This document shows positions 7,514 to 15,911 of a stretch of DNA of 43,182 nt, piece after piece. The translations under genes were made by a program, and so were the position numbers. Origin of the DNA: Armatimonadia bacterium. Its GTDB lineage: Bacteria; Armatimonadota; Zipacnadia; Zipacnadales; JABUFB01. Location of the stretch: NCBI GenBank assembly GCA_039679385.1, contig JBDKVB010000134.1, positions 1 to 43,182 on the forward strand, in the 5' to 3' direction. The first letter of the stretch is position 1, and each line of letters begins with the position of its first letter. Under the pieces are notes generated by a model. It worked only from the letters and a program-made list of their open reading frames with translations, ran no database searches and was not told where the DNA came from.

Positions 7514-9523
7514 ATGTCCGCTATCAAAGAACTTGAGGTAGGCGGCCAGCGGTTGCCTGTGCAGGAGTTCCAGGCAGTCATCATCGGATCCGGCGCCGCC
7601 GGCCTGAACTGCGCCGAGCACCTCCACGAGCTGGGTGTGACGGACATCGCACTACTCACCTCGCGGCTGGGAAGTGGGACCTCGGCGAACTCGGGCTCCG
7701 ACAAACAGACCTACTACAAGATGGGGGTCTTCGGCGACGTCGCCGACAGCCCGATGGAGTTCGCGCAGTCGCTGGTTGCCGGAGGCATGTGCCACGGTGA
7801 CATGGCCTACGTCGAGGGCCTGGGATCGCTGCCGGAGTTCTTCCACCTGGTGCGCAACGGGGTGGGGTTTCCGCACAATCGCTACGGGGCCTACGTGGGC
7901 TACAAGACGGACCACGACCCGCGGCAGCGCGCTACCTCAGCAGGCCCGAAGACCTCGATGCAGATGGTCGAGAAGAGCCTGGCGAAGGTCCGGCGGAAGG
8001 GGACGCCCATCTTCGACGGCTTCGAGGCAATCCGGCTGCTGACCGCGCCCGTCGGAAGCGACCCGACAGCCCGCAGGATCGTCGGCGTGCTGGCCCTGGA
8101 TCGCTCACGCCTGGCGGAGAAGAGCACCGGTCTCGTGGTGTTCCTGGCTCCGCAGGTTGTTCTGGCCACGGGAGGTCCCGGGGAGCTGTACAAGACCTCG
8201 GTGTATCCGCCGGGCCAGGTCGGTAGTCACGGGCTGGCGCTGGAAGTCGGCTGCCAGGCGAGCAACCTCACCGAGTCGCAGTTCGGACTGGCCTCAACGG
8301 GATTCCGCTGGAACCTGTCGGGCACCTACCAGCAGGTGATCCCCTGCTACTTCAGCACCGATACGGCCGGCGGAGACGTGCGGTACTTCCTCAACGATTA
8401 CTTCCAGTCGATGCGCCAGGAGGCCACGAACATCTTCCTGAAGGGCTACCAGTGGCCCTTCCATGCGGAGCGGCTGTTGGACTACGGCTCCTCCCTCGTG
8501 GACATCGCGGTGTTCAACGAGACGCGGGCAGGGCGCAAGGTCTACATGGACTTCCTGCGCAACCCGGTAAGTGGCGGCAACCTGGAGGAGTTCAGCCTCG
8601 AGAACCTCGAACCGGAAGCTCGCGTCTACCTGGAGCGGTCGGGGGCGCTACAGGCGACGCCTTACGAGCGCCTGGAGCACATGAACCCGGCGGCGATCGA
8701 GATCTACACCGAGCACGGCGTGGACCTGCACGAACCGCTGGAGGTTGCGGTTTGCTCGCAACACTGCAACGGTGGCCTGACGGTGGACCTGTGGTGGCGG
8801 ACGAAGGTGGACGGCCTGTTTGCGATTGGTGAGGTCGCCGGAACCCATGGCGTGCGACCCGGCGGGAGTGCACTGAATGCCGGGCAGGTCGGCGGCCTGC
8901 GAGTGGCTCAGTACATCGCGCACCAGCAGTCAACGGGGAAGACGGGGGAGCTTCCGTCCCCGGAGGAAGTGCGAGCGCAGATTGAGGCGGAGAGGGAAGA
9001 GATTGGCCGGTACCTGAAGGCGGGTGCCGACGCGCCGAACGTGGGCGAAGTCCGGCGAGAGATCCAGGAGCGCATGACCGAGTACGCTTCCCAGGTGCGA
9101 AGCCGGGAGGGTGTGGAGAAGGCCCTGCGGGAGGCGGAAGTGCTCTGCGAGAGGATTGCTACGGTAGGGCAGAAGCTGCACCGACGGGAGCAGTTGGTTG
9201 CGGCGCTGGAGAACGAGCATCTGTGCCGCACTCACCTCGCTTTCCTGACGGCCCTGCAGAACCTGATTGAGCGTGGCGGAGGGTCACGAGGCGCCTACGT
9301 CGTCCTGGACGAAGAGGGTGACCGGGTGGTGGCGACGCCGAAGGGCGAGAGCCTGCGGCACCGAAGCGAGAATCTGCCGATGCGCCAGGAGGTCCTGGAG
9401 GTCCATGCGGAGGATGGCAGGCACTTCAAGGCCCTGGTGACGCCCGTGCGTCCGCTTCCGGAGGACGACTCGTGGTATGAGACGACCTGGCGGGAGTGGC
9501 GAGAGGGCACCGTGTTCGATTGA
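7514..9523 (+). CDS. FAD-dependent oxidoreductase of the succinate dehydrogenase/fumarate reductase flavoprotein type
   Basis: 669 residues from ATG 7514. An in-frame GTG at 7478 is possible, but GAGGAG lies seven bases before the ATG. The FAD-binding fold starts with VIIGSGAAGLNCAEHL (G25-G30). Other family marks are LGSGTSANSGSDKQTYYKMG, the second dinucleotide motif VVLATGGPGELYK and the C-terminal FAD contact GLFAIGEVAGTHGVRPGGSALNAGQVGGLR (about 424-453). The last 220 residues form a long charged helical region like the C-terminal domain of succinate dehydrogenase flavoproteins. No iron-sulfur or membrane anchor subunit is adjacent, so it is probably a soluble flavoenzyme acting on an unknown substrate. 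L-aspartate oxidase is less likely given length and divergent motifs. Confidence 0.82.
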   Translation: MSAIKELEVGGQRLPVQEFQAVIIGSGAAGLNCAEHLHELGVTDIALLTSRLGSGTSANSGSDKQTYYKMGVFGDVADSPMEFAQSLVAGGMCHGDMAYVEGLGSLPEFFHLVRNGVGFPHNRYGAYVGYKTDHDPRQRATSAGPKTSMQMVEKSLAKVRRKGTPIFDGFEAIRLLTAPVGSDPTARRIVGVLALDRSRLAEKSTGLVVFLAPQVVLATGGPGELYKTSVYPPGQVGSHGLALEVGCQASNLTESQFGLASTGFRWNLSGTYQQVIPCYFSTDTAGGDVRYFLNDYFQSMRQEATNIFLKGYQWPFHAERLLDYGSSLVDIAVFNETRAGRKVYMDFLRNPVSGGNLEEFSLENLEPEARVYLERSGALQATPYERLEHMNPAAIEIYTEHGVDLHEPLEVAVCSQHCNGGLTVDLWWRTKVDGLFAIGEVAGTHGVRPGGSALNAGQVGGLRVAQYIAHQQSTGKTGELPSPEEVRAQIEAEREEIGRYLKAGADAPNVGEVRREIQERMTEYASQVRSREGVEKALREAEVLCERIATVGQKLHRREQLVAALENEHLCRTHLAFLTALQNLIERGGGSRGAYVVLDEEGDRVVATPKGESLRHRSENLPMRQEVLEVHAEDGRHFKALVTPVRPLPEDDSWYETTWREWREGTVFD

Positions 9524-9585
9524 GGTTTGCCTGCAGCGGCTCACAGAGAGTCCCACACGTCACGGCGATACGGAGCGCGTTCATC

Positions 9586-10749
9586 GTGCCTAGAAGCAAG
9601 CTTGTGATCGCTCTTGCAGTGCTGGTGAGCCTGACGGTGACCTGCTGGGCTCAGGCCCCGGAGTCTGCCGTCAAGCGTTACCAGAAGGGTATGAGCCTGA
9701 AGCGGACGGGGGCGGTGAATCAGGCCCTTGCGGAGATGAAGGCGGCGGTCCAGCTCTACCCCAAGTACATGGAGGCGCACTACGCTCTGGGCTGGCTGTA
9801 CCGGCAGGTAGGAGCCGGTGACAAGGCAGTGGAGGAGTTCCGCGAGGTCATCCGCATCGCCCCGCAGAGCCCGGAGGCGATTGAGTCGGCGCGCGCGATC
9901 CAGCGGATTCGGCTGGGGCCGGACTACAGCGGAGGAAGGGAAGCCGGTCGGATTGCCTTCGCCTCGGAACGGGGAGGCAACACCGATATCTATGCGATGG
10001 ATGTGAACGGTGGCGGGCTGATTCGGCTGACGGCCCATCCGGCTGTGGACGATTCGCCGGCATGGTCGCCCGATGGTCGCCGAATCGCCTTCGTGTCGGA
10101 GCGCGACGGGAACCGCGAAGTGTATGTGACCACCCTCGACGGCAGTGAGGTACAGCGCATCACCGACAACTCGGCGGCTGACAGCCACCCGGTGTGGTCG
10201 CCCGAGGGCCGACAGATTGCCTTCGAGTCGAACCGTGGGGGAGCCTGGGACGTGTATACTGTGTCGCTGGACACCGGCTTCACGAGCCAGATCACGCGGG
10301 GTGCAGGGAACAACCGGGTTGGAAGCTGGTCACCCGATGGGCGACGGCTCGCGATCCTGAGCGACCGGGACGGGGTGCAGAAGATATACCTGGTTGAGCT
10401 GGGCACCGGGACGGTCCGGCGGCTCAATGCAAACCCAATCGCCGAGGGGCGGCCGGTGTTCAGTCACGATGGTCAGTATGTGTACTTCTCCTGGCAGTTC
10501 GAGTCGAACCTGCAGGTGTGCCGCGAGAGCATCGACGGGAAGAACCTTGCGAATGTGACCCGCAGCCCCTATAACGATGAGTTGTGCGATGTCTCGGCGG
10601 ATGGCAAGCAGTTGCTGATCGTGTCGGATCGGCAGAGCGACCCGGAGCTGTACCTGGTGGAGGTGGCTTCGGCTTCAGTGCGTCGGCTGACGCTCAACCC
10701 GGGTGCAGATCGAGATGGAGTGTTTGCACCGCGCCCGAAGACAGACTAG
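9586..10749 (+). CDS. Exported TPR and TolB-like (PD40) beta-propeller protein
   Basis: 387 residues from GTG 9586, which follows GGAG by ten bases and directly opens a signal peptide (SKLVIALAVLVSLTVTCWAQA); longer in-frame starts would bury that peptide and overlap the flavoprotein gene. Residues about 25-110 hold two TPR-like helix pairs (AVNQALAEMKAAVQLYPKYMEAHYALGWLYRQVG). From about 125 onward there are about six PD40 blades with the repeated pattern RIAFASxRxGNxxIYxMDxxG and SPAWSPDGRRIAF. This is the propeller of TolB and related periplasmic proteins. It probably serves as a periplasmic scaffold for protein binding. A full Tol-Pal gene set is not present here. The next two genes also encode repeat scaffolds. 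Confidence 0.85.
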   Translation: MPRSKLVIALAVLVSLTVTCWAQAPESAVKRYQKGMSLKRTGAVNQALAEMKAAVQLYPKYMEAHYALGWLYRQVGAGDKAVEEFREVIRIAPQSPEAIESARAIQRIRLGPDYSGGREAGRIAFASERGGNTDIYAMDVNGGGLIRLTAHPAVDDSPAWSPDGRRIAFVSERDGNREVYVTTLDGSEVQRITDNSAADSHPVWSPEGRQIAFESNRGGAWDVYTVSLDTGFTSQITRGAGNNRVGSWSPDGRRLAILSDRDGVQKIYLVELGTGTVRRLNANPIAEGRPVFSHDGQYVYFSWQFESNLQVCRESIDGKNLANVTRSPYNDELCDVSADGKQLLIVSDRQSDPELYLVEVASASVRRLTLNPGADRDGVFAPRPKTD

Positions 10750-10851
10750 AGCTGCGCAGAGGGACCCAGAGGGAGCACCACCGCAGAACGCGCCCGGTTC
10801 GTGTGGGCGCTTACACCACACATGACGCACTTTAGGGGAGTGGGTACGGGC

Positions 10852-12132
10852 ATGGACGAACAGCACGCGCTCTGCCTGGCACTGGTACCCTTCGATCCAT
10901 TCTACGCCGAGGTCTGGTCCGCCGGCGTGGCGGCGGCCTTCGGGACGCCACCCTTGTCGAAGACTTACCGCTGCGTGCGAGGAGAAGACCTCTTCCTTGC
11001 CGCACCCTTCACCGACACGATCCACCAGAGCATCGACCGGGCTGAGCTGATTGTCGCGGACATCACCGGCCGGGACCCGAGCGTCATGTACCAACTGGGG
11101 TACGCCGTCCATGCCGACCGGCCGATCCTGCTGGTCGGCCGCGAGGGCTCGCAGAGCCCGCTGCCTCCCGCCCGGGCACAGCTCATCACCTATCCTCTCG
11201 AGCCGACCGCCGATGGCCTGGCGTCCTTCGCTGCCCGTCTGAGCAAGGTCGTCAGTGAGATGCCGCCACCGGTGCCGCAGGAGACGCTGGCGGCGCTGAT
11301 GGAGGGCCTCAAGTCACGGGAATGGAACGAGCGACGCGAGGCGGCACGAGGTCTCGGCCGTCTCAAGGCCCGGGCGTCGGTTCCTGCGCTGGTGGATGCG
11401 CTCTCCGACGAGAACTGGAACGTGCGTGCAGCGGTCTCCTGGGCACTTCGTGAGATCGGCGATCCGATGATTGTGGAGATGGTGGTGGCCCTGCTGCACG
11501 ATCCAATGCCCTTCGTGCGTCGCTCGGCGGCCTGGACCCTGCGTGAGATCGGCGGCGACACGGCAATACGGGCCCTGCTGACGCACTTCGACGACCCTTC
11601 GCCCGGTGTGCGTGAGACGGTGGCCTGGGCCTTCAAGGAGCTTCAGGATGCGCGCGCGATCCCGAAGTTGATTGCGGCGCTGGATAACGATGAGTATGCA
11701 GTGCGACGCGCAGCCGCTGAGGCCTTGTGCGTGAACACCGATCCGGCGGCGCTTCCGGTGCTGCGGCTCGCGCTGACCAGTCCGGATGCGGGAGTTCGGG
11801 GTGCCGCGGCGCGAGCCGTGGGGATCATGAAGGACCTCGCCAGTGTGGAGCTGCTCGTGCGGCTGCTCAACGACCCCGGGTGGCCGGTGCGACAGGCGGC
11901 TGCCCGTGCCCTGGGCGAGATCGGCGACGCTCGTGCGGCGAAGGCCCTTGGACGCGTTCTGGCCGACCCCGAGGAGGACGTGCGCTGGGCAGCGATTGAG
12001 GCTCTGACGCGCCTCGACTGCCCCGAGGCGCAGGAGATCGTGACGAAGGCGGCCCAGGACGAGTCGCAGCCGGAGTTGGTACGGGGTGTTGCTGAGGCCG
12101 CCGTGGCTGCGCGTGAGGGTAAACCGTCCTAA
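10852..12132 (+). CDS. Nucleotide-binding-like (TIR/deoxyribosyltransferase-like) domain fused to HEAT repeats
   Basis: 426 residues from ATG 10852, preceded by AGGGGAG; an earlier in-frame ATG at 10822 lacks a ribosome site. Residues about 5-130 contain LALVPFDPFYAEVW, then IHQSIDRAELIVADITGRDPSVMYQLGYAVHADRPILLV. That ADITGRxPxVxYxLGYA signature marks a family of Rossmann-like domains related to nucleoside 2-deoxyribosyltransferases and TIR-like effector domains. From about 150 to 420 follow about eight HEAT/PBS-lyase repeats of 31 residues (for example DENWNVRAAVSWALREIGDP, DPGWPVRQAAARALGEIGDA). No signal peptide, so it should be cytoplasmic. HEAT repeats bind proteins or, in some families, nucleic acid. 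Fusions of this kind occur among signalling and defence proteins, but nothing else here shows defence. Enzymatic activity is uncertain. Confidence 0.78.
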   Translation: MDEQHALCLALVPFDPFYAEVWSAGVAAAFGTPPLSKTYRCVRGEDLFLAAPFTDTIHQSIDRAELIVADITGRDPSVMYQLGYAVHADRPILLVGREGSQSPLPPARAQLITYPLEPTADGLASFAARLSKVVSEMPPPVPQETLAALMEGLKSREWNERREAARGLGRLKARASVPALVDALSDENWNVRAAVSWALREIGDPMIVEMVVALLHDPMPFVRRSAAWTLREIGGDTAIRALLTHFDDPSPGVRETVAWAFKELQDARAIPKLIAALDNDEYAVRRAAAEALCVNTDPAALPVLRLALTSPDAGVRGAAARAVGIMKDLASVELLVRLLNDPGWPVRQAAARALGEIGDARAAKALGRVLADPEEDVRWAAIEALTRLDCPEAQEIVTKAAQDESQPELVRGVAEAAVAAREGKPS

Positions 12133-12218
12133 GGGTCGTGCCCGGCTGCAGGCCGCGTCGCCCGCACCGCTTCTGAGACAACTGATACAGCCGTCATTTT
12201 CTCGCGCAGGAGCACCTT

Positions 12219-14558
12219 ATGACCCCATCGTGCAGGCGGACCGGCCTCGTCACCCTTCTTCTCGTGTTGTCCTGGTGTGTCTGTTGCCTTCCGTCGATGG
12301 CGGCTCCGGGACGGCTTGCCCAGGTCAAGGTTCTCGGCAACCAGGAAGTGAAGACGGAGACGATTCGACAAGCGGCCGAAGCGGCCCTTGCGCAGAGTCC
12401 CAAGGATGCAACGCTGCAGGACGTGGCTGAGCCCGTCCGCCAGGCCATCATGAAGCTGGGGTACTTTGACAGCGTTCAGGTGGTGCCCTCCCCGATGGCC
12501 GGAGGCGCGGGCCTGTTGGTGACGGTTAAGGAGTTGCGGCGAGCATCCAAGATCACCTTCGTCGGGAATGCGCTGATGTCCAGCGACGACCTGACGGCGG
12601 CCATCACCACCAAGCCGGGGCTGTTCCTGAATGAGCGGCTTCTGCAGCGTGACGCCCAGCGGGTCGCAGAAGCCTATGCCCAGAAGGGCCTGAAGGCTTC
12701 GGTCAGTGACCTGAGGGTATCGACGGCAGGCGAAGTCGTCTTCACGGTGGCTGAGCCGCAGATCAGCGAGTTGTGCGTGACCGGGCTAAGGGTCGTCAAA
12801 CCCGAAGAAGTTGCCGGGTTGGTGACGGTCAAGGCCGGCGGGCCGCCGGTGGAGGACAAGATCGCGGAGTCGGTCTCGGCACTCCGCCACACCGGCTGGT
12901 TCAGCGAAGTGAAACCCCGCCTAACCCCTGCCCCCGACGGACAGACCGGGCTCGTGCTGGAGTTTGTGGTGAGTGAACGCCCCGGGATCTTCCCCGAGCG
13001 TGTTGGGGCGCCGCTGGAGAAGATTGACGTGGCGCGGTTGAGGTCGGACATCTCTCCCCCCAGATTGGACATCCAGTACCAGGCCTCCGTCCGCCTCAAT
13101 GAGTACCTTCTCGATACGAAGGAAGAGGTGCCGGTCGCACTGACGAGGCTCGAAGCGGCCGCGAAGAAGGTCGAGGCAGCCAAAGCCGGTCGCGATGAGG
13201 CGGCCACCTTGCTCGAGTACGGGCGCGCACTGGAGGCCGCGGATCGCGGCACCGAGGCAAAGGCCGTGTTTGGTGCCGCCAGTGAGGTCTACGGGCGGCT
13301 GTCACAGGCAGACCCGAAGGACTATGCGCTGCTGGTGGCCCTGGGTGAGGCCCTTGGCTCCAGCGGGAAGCGGCCGGAGGCGCTCGATGCCCTGCGCAAG
13401 GCCTGCGAGCTGCAGCCACAGAAGTGGGAGGCGCACACGCGGTTTGTGCAGACGGCTGCCAGCCATCTGTACACTGAGCTTGGCCACTGGATGGCGGCGC
13501 AGCAGGGACCGGTGACAACGGAGGCCCTGCGGCAGTCTGCGCCGATTCGGGCGATGGTCGAGTTGGTGCCCTGGGAGAAGACTGCGGCGGCGATGCGGGC
13601 CGTCTGTCCCCCGGGAGCGACGGAAGACGATCTCAGTAAGCTCGGTCGCGAAGCCAGGCAGCACTTGGCCGAGGCCCTGCGTGTGGCCCCTGAAGAGCCC
13701 CGTGTGCGCCGGGCGGAGTTTGAGACAGTGATCGGCACCCTGTTCGCGGCGCTGGGCGCTGCCGGCCAGGAGGAATCCGTGTGGCAAGCTTTGGGTGCCG
13801 ATGCCGAAGTCGCGGCGGCGAAGGTGCAGAAGCTGGCTGATTCCGACGCGGGCGTTGCCCTGTGGTCCAGCTTCGTCCAGAGCACCTCGGCGGTGCTGTT
13901 CCTGACCGGTGCGCCCCAGGTGGCGGTCTCGGAGGAGCGCATCAACCAGGAGTTCCGCTCGCTGGCGGAGGCCCTGACGAAGATCACCGAGCGCTGGCCG
14001 AACTCCCTGCGTACCACGGGCAGCCTGCTGGGGATCATGCAGTTCCTGGCGGGCCAGAATGAGCTGGCGAAGGCGACCTTCGACAAGGCAGTGACGCTGA
14101 ACCCCTTCGACCGCCAGAACTACAATGCCCTGCTGGGGCTGGCCTATCAGGCGGAGGACTGGGGAGAGATGGACCGTCTGGTGCGGAAGCGCATGGCTGT
14201 GATGCCGGCGCCCGAGGACCTGATTCTGCTAGGCAAGATCGCCGACCGGCAGGGGAACCAGGAAGCGGTCGGCCAAGCCTTCGAGCAGGCGATGACACAG
14301 TTCCCGCAGGAGGCGCTGGGCTACCTGGCGATGGCCGGGTACAAGCTGCGAAGGGGCGACGATGAGGGCGGAGGGAAGCTGCTGGAGCAGGGCCTCAGCC
14401 TGGCTCCGCACTCGGGGTATGGCTACGCCCTGTGCTGCGCCCTGAGTCTGGTGGAAGGCAAGGCCCAGGAGGCCGGCAGCGCGCTCCGTCAGTCCCTTAA
14501 GCTCGACCCGGAAGACGAGCTGGCGAATCTGTTGCGGTACCGGTACTTCGTGCAGTAG
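12219..14558 (+). CDS. Exported POTRA-domain and TPR protein
   Basis: 779 residues; ATG 12219 follows AGGAG by seven bases. A signal peptide (LVTLLLVLSWCVCCLPSMAA) leads into three POTRA-like modules: about 31-106 (LAQVKVLGNQEVKTETIRQAA, ending LLVTVKE), 107-180 (RASKITFVGNALMSSDDLTAAI, ending VVFTVAE) and 181-255 (ISELCVTGLRVVKPEEVAGLV, ending LVLEFVVSERP). These are the periplasmic modules of BamA/TamA-type proteins. However, no outer-membrane beta-barrel follows. The rest, 270-779, is helical with TPR pairs such as YALLVALGEALGSSGKRPEALDALRKACELQP and QNYNALLGLAYQAEDWGEMDRLV. It is thus a soluble periplasmic scaffold, perhaps an assembly factor for outer-membrane proteins or lipid transport. 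It follows the HEAT gene by 86 bp. Confidence 0.8.
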   Translation: MTPSCRRTGLVTLLLVLSWCVCCLPSMAAPGRLAQVKVLGNQEVKTETIRQAAEAALAQSPKDATLQDVAEPVRQAIMKLGYFDSVQVVPSPMAGGAGLLVTVKELRRASKITFVGNALMSSDDLTAAITTKPGLFLNERLLQRDAQRVAEAYAQKGLKASVSDLRVSTAGEVVFTVAEPQISELCVTGLRVVKPEEVAGLVTVKAGGPPVEDKIAESVSALRHTGWFSEVKPRLTPAPDGQTGLVLEFVVSERPGIFPERVGAPLEKIDVARLRSDISPPRLDIQYQASVRLNEYLLDTKEEVPVALTRLEAAAKKVEAAKAGRDEAATLLEYGRALEAADRGTEAKAVFGAASEVYGRLSQADPKDYALLVALGEALGSSGKRPEALDALRKACELQPQKWEAHTRFVQTAASHLYTELGHWMAAQQGPVTTEALRQSAPIRAMVELVPWEKTAAAMRAVCPPGATEDDLSKLGREARQHLAEALRVAPEEPRVRRAEFETVIGTLFAALGAAGQEESVWQALGADAEVAAAKVQKLADSDAGVALWSSFVQSTSAVLFLTGAPQVAVSEERINQEFRSLAEALTKITERWPNSLRTTGSLLGIMQFLAGQNELAKATFDKAVTLNPFDRQNYNALLGLAYQAEDWGEMDRLVRKRMAVMPAPEDLILLGKIADRQGNQEAVGQAFEQAMTQFPQEALGYLAMAGYKLRRGDDEGGGKLLEQGLSLAPHSGYGYALCCALSLVEGKAQEAGSALRQSLKLDPEDELANLLRYRYFVQ

Positions 14559-14615
14559 AGGGGCACCGGCAAAGCCGCAGCACGGCCGATTCAGGGCGTA
14601 GATTGGGCCTTCAGA

Positions 14616-14634
14616 CCGGCCCTCGGCCGGGTTT
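14616..14634 (+). terminator. Weak terminator-like hairpin
   Basis: CCGGCC (14616-14621) pairs with GGCCGG (14625-14630) around CTC, followed by GTTT. It lies 58 bp after the POTRA gene. The stem is short and the T run is brief, so efficiency is doubtful. Confidence 0.35.
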
Positions 14635-14690
14635 CACAGCCTGCAGATAAGGTATCTTCGCAAGTGTGAACAGGGCGGGGCCGACGCGCG

Positions 14691-14720
14691 TTGACAACGC
14701 GATTCGCCTTCCCGTATAAT
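14691..14720 (+). promoter_or_regulatory. Consensus sigma-70 promoter for the dehydrogenase/isomerase pair
   Basis: TTGACA (14691-14696) and TATAAT (14715-14720) both match consensus fully, with an 18-bp spacer. Transcription should start near 14727, 41 bp upstream of the Gfo/Idh/MocA start codon. It is the strongest promoter-like sequence in the window. Confidence 0.88.
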
Positions 14721-14767
14721 CCTCGTGATGGCCGTTTCGTTCTGCCGTGATATCGGGAGGGATCCGG

Positions 14768-15826
14768 ATGTCGTGCGCCAAGAAGGGCTTTGGCATCGTC
14801 GGACTTGGTGTGTGGGGGGAGACGCATCTTCGGGCCTACACTAGTAACCCACTGGCGGAGCTGCGGGGGATCTGCGACCAGAACGAAGCACGGCTCAAGG
14901 ACCGGAAGGCGCAGTTCGGTGTGGACTTCGCGACGACCGACTACAGGGAACTCCTGGCTCGCGAGGACATCAACGCCGTCTCCGTTGTCACTCCTGATTT
15001 TCTGCACCGTGAGATCGCCGTGGCCGCCTGTGAAGCGGGCAAGCACGTGCTCCTTGAGAAGCCGATGGCGACCAGTGTGGCTGAGGCGCAGGCGATTGCC
15101 GATGCTGCGAAGGCCAACGGCGTAATGGTCATGACGGACTTCCACAACCGGTGGAATCCGGCGATCTGTCAGGTGAAGGCGGCCATCGACCAGGGCGAGC
15201 TTGGCGAGCCGCAGATGATCAGTCTCCGGCTCAACGACACCATCTATGTCCCGACAGGCATGCTCTCCTGGGGCGGGACCTCGACGGTGGTGTGGTTCCT
15301 GGGGTCGCACACGGTCGACGTCGTGCGCTGGTTGTTCAACGATGAGATTGTGCGGGTGTATTCCGTGAGCCGGTCGCGTGTTCTGGCAGCCCGCGGGGTC
15401 AACACCCCGGACTTCTTCCACACGATCTGTGAGTTGAAGGGCGGCGGCGTCGCGCACATTGAGAATTGCTGGATCATGTCGGATGCCTTGCCCACCGTCT
15501 GCGACTTCCGGGGCGAGGTCATCGGGTCTGAGGGTACCTGCCTTCTGGACTGCATCGCACACCGGATGGTGGAGAAATACTCGAGCCAGCCGGTCCTGCC
15601 GATCTCCTCGACGCCCGGCGCGGTCTATCCCGATGTCTCGGTCGCGATGGAGATTCACGGGCAGCCCAGGGGCTTCGGGTTCGAGAGCATCTGGCACTTT
15701 GTAGATTGTGTAGCGGGCTTGAGGAAGCCCTTGGTGACCCCCGAAGACGGAGTGCGGAACACGGCGGTCTTGGTGGCGATCCACAAGTCGGCGGAGTTGG
15801 GTCAACCGGTGGAGGTGGAGGTCTAG
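14768..15826 (+). CDS. Gfo/Idh/MocA family NAD(P)-dependent oxidoreductase
   Basis: 352 residues from ATG 14768, which follows GGGAGGG by six bases; an in-frame upstream ATG at 14747 overlaps that ribosome site. The N-terminal Rossmann fold has FGIVGLGVWGETHLRAY (glycine loop G12-G17), NAVSVVTPDFLHREIAVAACEAGKHVLLEKPMA with the EKP signature whose Lys is the usual catalytic/cofactor-contact residue, and VMTDFHNRWNPAI. The C-terminal alpha/beta domain continues with WFLGSHTVDVVRWLF, carrying the conserved Asp/His region. It should oxidise or epimerise a sugar or cyclitol using NAD(P). The neighbour 86 bp downstream is a sugar isomerase/epimerase, a pairing known from inositol and rare sugar catabolism. 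The substrate is unknown. Confidence 0.9.
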   Translation: MSCAKKGFGIVGLGVWGETHLRAYTSNPLAELRGICDQNEARLKDRKAQFGVDFATTDYRELLAREDINAVSVVTPDFLHREIAVAACEAGKHVLLEKPMATSVAEAQAIADAAKANGVMVMTDFHNRWNPAICQVKAAIDQGELGEPQMISLRLNDTIYVPTGMLSWGGTSTVVWFLGSHTVDVVRWLFNDEIVRVYSVSRSRVLAARGVNTPDFFHTICELKGGGVAHIENCWIMSDALPTVCDFRGEVIGSEGTCLLDCIAHRMVEKYSSQPVLPISSTPGAVYPDVSVAMEIHGQPRGFGFESIWHFVDCVAGLRKPLVTPEDGVRNTAVLVAIHKSAELGQPVEVEV

Positions 15827-15911
15827 CCTCACGTCAGTCTGTGGCAAAGCAGTGTGCCGATCAGCACAGACAGGGCCCTTGCGCCCACCCTATGCTCAGT
15901 GAGAGTCAGCC

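Noticed and set aside
14591-15847. A 418-codon minus-strand frame opposite the Gfo/Idh/MocA gene
   Set aside because: Composition is His/Arg/Pro-rich without family motifs. The plus-strand gene has a consensus promoter, a ribosome site and clear family motifs.
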